In this document: piece after piece, positions 4,963-9,913 of the stretch
Layout of the letters: the number at the start of each line of letters is the position of its first letter
How positions within the stretch are numbered: the first letter of the stretch is position 1
From: Propionibacteriaceae bacterium
Lineage (GTDB): Bacteria > Actinomycetota > Actinomycetes > Propionibacteriales > Propionibacteriaceae
NCBI GenBank assembly: GCA_030450535.1
Contig: JAKDIK010000072.1
Span: 1 to 9,913, forward strand
Reading direction: 5' to 3'
DNA length: 9,913 nucleotides
Translations under genes and position numbers: made by a program
The notes under the pieces: generated by a model
Databases searched by the model: none
What the model was told of the DNA's origin: nothing
What the model saw: only the letters and a program-made list of their open reading frames with translations

Positions 4963-7086
4963 GTGTCCCCAACCGAAACCAGTTCGGCAGAGCAGATTGT
5001 CGAGGCCGTCGGTGGTCCCGGCAACATCGTCAACCTGACCCACTGCGCGACGCGCCTGCGGTTCGAGCTCAACGACGCGTCCGTGGTGGACGCGAACGTC
5101 GTCGACACGATCCCCGGCGTCATGGGCTCCGTCCCCCAGGCCGGCAACCGCTACCAGATCATCATCGGCGGCGCGGTCCAGACCTACTACGAGAACATTC
5201 AGGCGCTGCCGTCGATGTCGGGCTCGGGCAAGCGCGCGGCCGCGTCCACCGAGGGCCTGAGCGATGCCGAGATCAAGGCGCAGGCACGCGCCGCGCGCGG
5301 CAAGTACGCCTGGGTCGACAACTTCTTCGAGTTCCTCTCCGACTCGTTCCGCCCCATCCTCGGCGCCCTGCTCGGCGCGTCGCTGATCATCACCTTCATG
5401 TCGCTCATGGCGACGACCGGCGTCATCGGCAACTGGTCCGACCCGACGGTCGATCTGGGCCCGTCGTGGAACGCGGTGAACCTCATGTGGCAGGGCGTGT
5501 TCACGTTCCTGCCGCTGATGGTGGCCTACAACGCGACCAAGAAGCTGGGGGCCGACCCGTGGGTGGGCTTCGCCATCATGGCCGTGCTGATGCTGCCCGG
5601 CTTCGGCGCGCTCGCGGACGCGGCGCAGGACCAGGTCATCTTCGGCCAGGAGGTGCCGGTCGTCAGCATCTTCGGGCTGCCGCTCGCGCTGCGTGACTAC
5701 GGCTCCCAGGTGTTCCCGCCGCTGCTGATGGCCGGCGTCCTCGGCCCGCTCACCAAGTTCCTCAAGCGGATCATCCCCGAGCAGGTCCAGCTGGTGTTCG
5801 TGCCCTTCATCTCGTTCGTCATCATGATCCCGCTCACCGCCTTCCTCATCGGCCCGATCGGCATCTTCGCCGGCGCCGGTCTCGCGGGCATCCTGCAGTC
5901 GATCAACGCCTTCAGCCCGTTCATCTTCGCCATCGTCATCCCGCTGGCCTACCCCTTCATGGTGCCGCTGGGCCTGCACTGGCCGATCAACGCGATCATG
6001 CTGCTCAACATCCAGAACCTGGGCTACGACTTCATCCAGGGGCCCATGGGTGCGTGGAACTTCGCATGCTTCGGTGCGACCGCCGGCGTCCTCTTCATCG
6101 CCATGCGCGACAAGGAGCTCCAGATGCGGCAGACCGCGACCGGCGCCCTGGCCGCCGGCCTGCTGGGCGGCATCTCGGAGCCGTCGCTGTACGGCATCCA
6201 CCTGCGCTACAAGCGCATCTACCCGCGCATGCTGGTCGGCTGTCTGCTCGGCGGCCTCGTCGTCGGCATCGGCGGCGGCCTGCAGGCGAGCGCCTTCGCG
6301 TTCACGTCGCTGCTCACCATCCCGGTGTTCACCCCGACGCTGGTGTACGTCATCGCCATCGCCGTGGCGTTCTTCACCGCGATGATCCTGGTCATCATCT
6401 CCGACTACCGGACGCCCGAGCAGCGCGAGGAGTCCCGTCTCGCCCGCGAGCAGCTCGAGCAGGGTGCACCGCTGGCCGCCGACCGTCCGGCCACGCCGGG
6501 TGTCGTCACCGACGGCACGGGCGGCTCCGCAGTCGTGGGGGGAGCCATCCCCGCCGCGTCCGCCGCCGCGGCGACCGCTGTCATGGACGCCCCCGCGGCC
6601 GCCGGCGAGGCGGACGCCGTCCCCGCCGAGCCGACCGACCACATCGGCGCGCCGATGTCGGGCCGCGTCGTCTCGTTGGACGACGTGGAGGACAAGGTGT
6701 TCCAGTCCCGCGCTCTCGGCGAGGGCGTCGGCATCGAGCCGACCTCGGGCCACGTGGTGGCGCCGATCAGCGGCAAGGTCATCACCGTGCCGAAGTCGGG
6801 TCACGCCTTCGGCATCAAGTCCGATGACGGCGTCGAGGTGCTCGTGCACGTCGGCATCGACACGGTCCAGATGAACGGCGAGGGCTTCGACGTCCACGTC
6901 GCCAAGGGTGATCGCGTCGCGGTCGGCGATCCGCTCGTCGACGTCGACCTGGACGCGGTGCGCGCCGCGGGGTACCCGACGACGACGATCGTCGCCGTCA
7001 CCAACACCAAGAAGCTGGGTGCGGTGAGCCCCCTGGTGGGCAAGGACGTCGGCCCCGGCGATCCGGTGATCGACATCACTCACTGA
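4963..7086 (+). CDS. Beta-glucoside-type PTS permease, EIIBCA
   Basis: This 707-residue inner-membrane protein imports and phosphorylates a sugar. IIB is at about 8-95, with the phospho-cysteine C28 in HCATRLRFEL. IIC covers about 120-480, with many hydrophobic helices and the GGISEPSLYGIHLRYKR signature of the glucose/beta-glucoside superfamily. An Ala/Pro-rich linker covers about 490-558. IIA is at about 559-707, with H614 (SGHAFGI) and the phosphorylated H629 (VLVHVGIDTV), at the same 15-residue spacing as in E. coli IIA-Glc. All phosphorelay residues are present. GTG 4963 has AAGGA at 4949-4953. A GTG at 4927 is in frame but abuts the terminator T-run and lacks a binding site. RAT and terminator upstream and an antiterminator gene downstream support a BglF/BglP-like role; beta-glucoside specificity is inferred from this. 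Confidence 0.9.
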   Translation: MSPTETSSAEQIVEAVGGPGNIVNLTHCATRLRFELNDASVVDANVVDTIPGVMGSVPQAGNRYQIIIGGAVQTYYENIQALPSMSGSGKRAAASTEGLSDAEIKAQARAARGKYAWVDNFFEFLSDSFRPILGALLGASLIITFMSLMATTGVIGNWSDPTVDLGPSWNAVNLMWQGVFTFLPLMVAYNATKKLGADPWVGFAIMAVLMLPGFGALADAAQDQVIFGQEVPVVSIFGLPLALRDYGSQVFPPLLMAGVLGPLTKFLKRIIPEQVQLVFVPFISFVIMIPLTAFLIGPIGIFAGAGLAGILQSINAFSPFIFAIVIPLAYPFMVPLGLHWPINAIMLLNIQNLGYDFIQGPMGAWNFACFGATAGVLFIAMRDKELQMRQTATGALAAGLLGGISEPSLYGIHLRYKRIYPRMLVGCLLGGLVVGIGGGLQASAFAFTSLLTIPVFTPTLVYVIAIAVAFFTAMILVIISDYRTPEQREESRLAREQLEQGAPLAADRPATPGVVTDGTGGSAVVGGAIPAASAAAATAVMDAPAAAGEADAVPAEPTDHIGAPMSGRVVSLDDVEDKVFQSRALGEGVGIEPTSGHVVAPISGKVITVPKSGHAFGIKSDDGVEVLVHVGIDTVQMNGEGFDVHVAKGDRVAVGDPLVDVDLDAVRAAGYPTTTIVAVTNTKKLGAVSPLVGKDVGPGDPVIDITH

Positions 7087-7136
7087 TCCATCCCGAGGCG
7101 ACCTCGCCACCCAACGACGGGAATTCAACCGCTGCC

Positions 7137-7982
7137 ATGGAGATCCTGCGTGTCTTCAACAACAACGTGGTCCTCGCGCGGGACGACGCGGGTGGCGAGG
7201 TCATCCTCACCGGGCGGGGCCTGGGATTCCAGGCCCGGCCCGGCCAGCCGGTGGACACCGCGAAGGTGGTCCGGGTCTTCCGTCCCGTGGACGGGCGCGA
7301 CCCGCACCACCTCGCCGAACTCCTCGCGGGCATCGCGCCCGAGTACGTCCAGCTCGTCGCGGCCGCGGTGACGCAGGCCGGCCTCGACGCCCGGGCCGCC
7401 CCGAGCCCGACGCTGCTCATCGCGCTGGCCGACCACGTCAGCTTCGCTCTGCGGCGGGGGCAGCTGGGCATGGACATCGAGTACCCCCTCCTCGGCGAGG
7501 TCACCAACCTCTACGCCGAGGAGTACCGCGCGGCGTCCGCGCTGCTGGGTGCCATCAACGAGCGATTGGACGCCCCGCTCCCCGACGGCGAGGCCGTCGC
7601 GCTGACGCTGCACCTCGTCAATGCCGGTTTCACGACCGGCGATCTCAGCTACACCTATACGATGACCGGCGTCATCCAGCAGATGGTGACGATCATCGAG
7701 CAGACCTACGGGCTCGAGCTCAACCCAGCGTCCGTGAGCCTGGGCCGATTCATCACGCACCTGCGTTACCTGTTCGTGCGCATTCACCAGCACCAGCAAC
7801 TGGACGAGGGGCACTCCACGATCGCGTCCGCCATCCGCGACGTCCATCCCGAGGCGCTGCGCTGCGCCGAGCGGCTGGCGGCGGTCATGGAGCTGCGGCT
7901 GGGTGCGCCGCTGACCGACGACGAGATCTCCTACCTCACCCTGCACGTCGCCCGGGTGGCGAGCGATCAGCGGGTCGGCTAA
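7137..7982 (+). CDS. BglG/LicT-family transcriptional antiterminator
   Basis: This 281-residue RNA-binding regulator has the standard family length. Residues 1-56 are the CAT RNA-binding domain (MEILRVFNNNVVLA, GRGLGFQ), followed by PRD1 (about 65-170) and PRD2 (about 171-281). All four regulatory histidines are kept: H100 (ADHVSFAL), H159 (LTLHLVNA), H208 (FITHLRYL) and H270 (LTLHVARV), almost the numbering of Bacillus LicT. By family knowledge, the PTS permease phosphorylates a PRD1 His to inactivate the protein when sugar is absent, and dimerised active protein binds the RAT. It starts 50 bp after the permease stop, with a small hairpin (7094-7106) between. There is no clear ribosome binding site, but the N-terminus aligns exactly with the CAT domain, so the start is secure. 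It should autoregulate through the RAT at 4855-4881. Confidence 0.95.
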   Translation: MEILRVFNNNVVLARDDAGGEVILTGRGLGFQARPGQPVDTAKVVRVFRPVDGRDPHHLAELLAGIAPEYVQLVAAAVTQAGLDARAAPSPTLLIALADHVSFALRRGQLGMDIEYPLLGEVTNLYAEEYRAASALLGAINERLDAPLPDGEAVALTLHLVNAGFTTGDLSYTYTMTGVIQQMVTIIEQTYGLELNPASVSLGRFITHLRYLFVRIHQHQQLDEGHSTIASAIRDVHPEALRCAERLAAVMELRLGAPLTDDEISYLTLHVARVASDQRVG

Positions 7983-8005
7983 CACCGCTCCTCACGAACG
8001 TCCAG

Positions 8006-8032
8006 ACGGCGGATGGCCCGGCCCATCCGCGT
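8006..8032. terminator. Bidirectional hairpin between convergent genes
   Basis: GCGGATGG (8009-8016) pairs with CCATCCGC (8023-8030) around CCCGGC, and AC (8006-8007) with GT (8031-8032) extends the stem past a bulged G. It sits in the 61-bp gap between the antiterminator stop and the stop of the facing gene. There is no T-run on either side. Confidence 0.6.
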
Positions 8033-8043
8033 GGTGACTGCCG

Positions 8044-8706
8044 CTACCCGAACAGCCGGCGAAATCGGCCGGGCTGGTCCTTCCTGGGCGCGCGGGTGGG
8101 TTCTGGAGCGGTGCCTTGGCTCGAGGTCGTGGCCGTCGGGGGCTGGCGGCCCTCGTTGAGGGCGCGGAGATCGTCCAACAGTCGGTCCACCTCGGCGGGG
8201 GCGTAGCCTCTGCGTGTCGCGGAGGGAAAGCGGACTTCCATCAGGTCGATCGACACGTCCCGGCCGTCTCGGACGCCCTCGCTCATGTGATCGATGAAGT
8301 CGTCCACGGACTGCGGATCGTAGCCGTGGCGGCGGATCAGGTTGAACCGCGCATCCGTGAGCCACGTCAGCATGGCGGCGCCGCGGTCTGCGGCGTCGAG
8401 CGTCTCGGCGTCCGGGGCCGGATCCGCCTCGGCCGCAGGAGCGGGGCCGCCCGCGGCAGAGGGATCGGGGAGGGACGCGGCGGGTGTGGACAGTTCCGCG
8501 CGCAGCCGGGTGAGGAGCTCGTCGACCTGCTCGGGGTCGTAGCCGAAACTGACCGTGCTGAACCTGGGCGTCAGCGCGTCCGCCGCGGGCAGATTGCCCC
8601 GTTCGAGCGCCTCCGCGATCCGGTCGAGGAACGGACGCACCTCGACCGGGGCATACCCCGTGGCGGCCAACGGAAATGATGCTGATCGAAGCTCTTGGGG
8701 ATCCAC
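8044..8706 (-). CDS. Protein with four DivIVA-type motifs
   Basis: This soluble, 220-residue protein has four copies of the short DivIVA-domain motif (F..., GY.P..V...L). Copy 1 is around G17-Y18 (then APVEVRPFLDRI), copy 2 around G55-Y56 (DPEQVDELLTRL), copy 3 around G128-Y129 (DPQSVDDFIDHM) and copy 4 around G167-Y168 (APAEVDRLLDDL). An Ala/Pro/Asp-rich linker at 73-110 separates two pairs, and the C-terminal 35 residues are basic and proline-rich, ending GRFRRLFG. It is not a full DivIVA/Wag31, because the long coiled coil is missing. Such repeat proteins occur in actinobacteria and are of unknown role; a link to cell-pole or division proteins is inference. GTG 8706 was chosen because a TAGACT box lies seven bases upstream; an ATG at 8817 would overlap that promoter and rlmA. 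Confidence 0.72.
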   Translation of the reverse strand: MDPQELRSASFPLAATGYAPVEVRPFLDRIAEALERGNLPAADALTPRFSTVSFGYDPEQVDELLTRLRAELSTPAASLPDPSAAGGPAPAAEADPAPDAETLDAADRGAAMLTWLTDARFNLIRRHGYDPQSVDDFIDHMSEGVRDGRDVSIDLMEVRFPSATRRGYAPAEVDRLLDDLRALNEGRQPPTATTSSQGTAPEPTRAPRKDQPGRFRRLFG

Positions 8707-8713
8707 TCCCGCG

Positions 8714-8719
8714 AGTCTA
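8714..8719 (-). promoter_or_regulatory. Probable -10 of a leaderless promoter (DivIVA-repeat gene)
   Basis: Read on the minus strand, TAGACT is followed by exactly seven bases (CGCGGGA) and then GTG. This is the same geometry as the kinase promoter at 752-757. It lies in the 89-bp gap after rlmA and gives the downstream gene its own transcription. No clear -35. Confidence 0.55.
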
Positions 8720-8795
8720 CGCTTGGCCCACCGAGCCCGGACCGGTGATGGCCCCGCCGAGGCGTCACTCAGCAATCTCGCCCGAGAGGCCAGCG

Positions 8796-9593
8796 CTATC
8801 GCCGCCGAAACAGCCACACGGTCACGGCCAGCTCGGTCTCCAACCCCACAACGTCAGCAGGCGCGGTGTGGAATGCGTTGGGCCCCATGGCGATCAGGTC
8901 ACCCACGAGTTCGGCTGAGGCGGCGAGCGGCGTCCTGACGCTCTGCCGGCCCACCGGCTCGAAGAGCCCGGACGCCGTGCGCAGCAGCCGGTCGTCCTTG
9001 TCGGGCTCGATGCCCAGCAACCCGTATCGCTGACGCACCGAGGCGAGATGGTCGGCGTCCGGGGTCACCACGAGCAGCAGTCCACCGTCGCCCAACACCC
9101 GCGCGAACTCGGCCATGTTCCGCGGCGCGAACAGGCAGGTGACGAGGTCGAAGCGGCCGGGCAGCAGCGGCAGGGTGCCCCACGTGTCCGCGACGATGGA
9201 CGCCGCCCGTTCATGCGCCCGGGCCGCGCGTCTGGCCGCGGCGACCGACACGTCCAGGGTGACGCCGCGCGCGGTGGGTACGGCGTCGAGGAGCCGGGCG
9301 AGGTGGTGGCCCGTGCCGCCGCCGGCGTCCAGCACGGTGCGGACGCCGCGCGCCCGCCGGGCCACCAATGCGTCCACCGCGTCGAAGGCCCCGGATGCGA
9401 GGACGCGGGCGCGGGCGTCCAGCATGGCGGAGGTGTCGGCGTGGGCCGGTGGAGGGGCACCCAGCAGATTCAGGTAGCCCTGTTTCGCGACGTCAAAGCT
9501 GTGACCGGCCCGGCAGCGCACGGGGCGGGCGTCCGCGTCGAGCCCTTGGCCGCAGGTGGGGCAGGCCAGCAGTCCGCGGGCGGCGTCCAGCAC
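8796..9593 (-). CDS. rlmA: 23S rRNA (guanine-N1)-methyltransferase, RlmA family
   Basis: This 265-residue S-adenosylmethionine-dependent enzyme has the RlmA layout. The N-terminal zinc finger has C11, C14, C27 and H31 with C-x2-C-x12-C-x3-H spacing identical to E. coli RlmA, followed by the diagnostic SFDVAKQGYLNLL. The Rossmann methyltransferase domain carries VLDAGGGTGHH as the SAM loop, and the conserved CLFAPRNMAEFARVL follows. The family methylates N1 of a guanine in 23S rRNA helix 35. The Gram-negative enzyme targets G745, while Gram-positive TlrB-type enzymes target G748 and give tylosin-type macrolide resistance. An actinobacterial copy would be expected to be the G748 type, but the residues alone do not prove this. 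GTG 9593 lies one base after the stop of the upstream SDR gene (TGAGGTG), so expression is probably translationally coupled. Confidence 0.88.
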   Translation of the reverse strand: MLDAARGLLACPTCGQGLDADARPVRCRAGHSFDVAKQGYLNLLGAPPPAHADTSAMLDARARVLASGAFDAVDALVARRARGVRTVLDAGGGTGHHLARLLDAVPTARGVTLDVSVAAARRAARAHERAASIVADTWGTLPLLPGRFDLVTCLFAPRNMAEFARVLGDGGLLLVVTPDADHLASVRQRYGLLGIEPDKDDRLLRTASGLFEPVGRQSVRTPLAASAELVGDLIAMGPNAFHTAPADVVGLETELAVTVWLFRRR

Positions 9594-9594
9594 C

Positions 9595-9913
9595 TCACAG
9601 GCCCCGCAGCCGGCCGCCGTCGACCGGGATCAGGCATCCCGTGAGGAAACTCGCCGCGTCCGAGAGCGCGAACGCGGCCACCTTCCCGAATTCCGACGGC
9701 TGCCCGACGCGCCGGAGCGCCGCGGACGCCCCCAGCTGGGCCAGCGCGGCGGCCGGGTGGTCGGCCCGGGAGGTGAGGTCGTCGATGCGGTCGGTCTGGA
9801 TGGTGCCGGGCATCAGCCCGACCACCCGCGAGCCGCCGGCGCCGAGCTCGTCGGCGAGCTGCTTGATCGCCATCGCCAGCCCGGGACGTGTCACGTTGGA
9901 GGGGGCCATGTCG
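9595..9913 (-). CDS. SDR-family oxidoreductase, C-terminal part only
   Basis: The frame is open to the window edge, so the N-terminal Rossmann turn and the YxxxK catalytic residues lie outside; about 106 residues are visible. It reads PSNVTRPGLAMAIKQLADEL, then VVGLMPGTIQTDRI (the 'PG.I.T' substrate-loop motif of classical SDRs), a helical segment, RRVGQPSEFGKVAAFALSD, and the terminal LTGCLIPVDGGRL. These are hallmarks of FabG-like classical SDRs. PSN just before the helix is where this subgroup has replaced or shifted the usual tail of the catalytic helix. An internal ATG exists in the visible sequence but the real start is upstream. Substrate is unknown. The gene runs into rlmA with one nucleotide between. 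Confidence 0.85.
   Translation of the reverse strand, partial: DMAPSNVTRPGLAMAIKQLADELGAGGSRVVGLMPGTIQTDRIDDLTSRADHPAAALAQLGASAALRRVGQPSEFGKVAAFALSDAASFLTGCLIPVDGGRLRGL

Noticed and set aside
4861..7128. Minus-strand open frame of 755 codons opposite the PTS gene
   Set aside because: Composition is Asp/Arg/His-rich with no recognisable domain; it mirrors the codon bias of the PTS gene, whose domains and active sites are unmistakable.
8707..8817. Longer N-terminus (ATG 8817) for the DivIVA-repeat protein
   Set aside because: It would overlap the end of rlmA and place the promoter inside the gene; the added residues have no repeat motif.

Overview
The window is high-GC bacterial DNA with strong G/C preference at third codon positions. 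A HtdX-like hydratase, a DivIVA-repeat protein, several apparently leaderless genes and a Gram-positive style RlmA point to an actinobacterium. A propionibacterial or related fermentative lineage would fit, but that placement is inference.

Layout. (1) 1-510: 3' end of a MaoC/HtdX-type (R)-enoyl-acyl hydratase, plus strand. (2) 511-764: a gap with a possible tiny minus-strand reading frame abutting the hydratase stop, then a leaderless-type promoter. (3) 765-4707: plus-strand cluster of a PfkB-family kinase, an NCS1 purine/pyrimidine-type permease, an isochorismatase-like cysteine hydrolase translationally coupled to the permease, and a small NAD(P)-binding atypical SDR. A 70-bp spacer-free near-perfect palindrome lies between kinase and permease. 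(4) 4708-4962: a dense regulatory region holding a 53-nt hairpin, a small dyad, a promoter, and a LicT/BglG-type ribonucleic antiterminator (RAT) overlapping an intrinsic terminator. (5) 4963-7982: a beta-glucoside-type PTS permease (IIB-IIC-IIA in one chain) and its probable BglG/LicT-family antiterminator. (6) 7983-9913: convergent minus-strand genes: a protein with four DivIVA-type motifs, the 23S rRNA methyltransferase RlmA with an N-terminal zinc finger, and the C-terminal part of an SDR oxidoreductase one nucleotide upstream of rlmA.

How the genes work together. The PTS block is a self-contained sugar-responsive switch. Without sugar the leader transcript should end at the terminator before the PTS gene. 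With sugar, the antiterminator encoded just downstream should bind the RAT, block the terminator hairpin and allow expression of transporter and regulator. No phospho-glycosidase gene is in the window. The kinase-permease-hydrolase cluster looks like uptake and processing of a nitrogen heterocycle, nucleoside or related amide, but the substrate cannot be read from sequence.

The best-supported regulatory device is the RAT/terminator switch. The most unusual unexplained structure is the 70-bp palindrome at 1705-1774. I see no CRISPR array, transposase, tRNA or rRNA, and no clear evidence of a wholly new multi-gene system.
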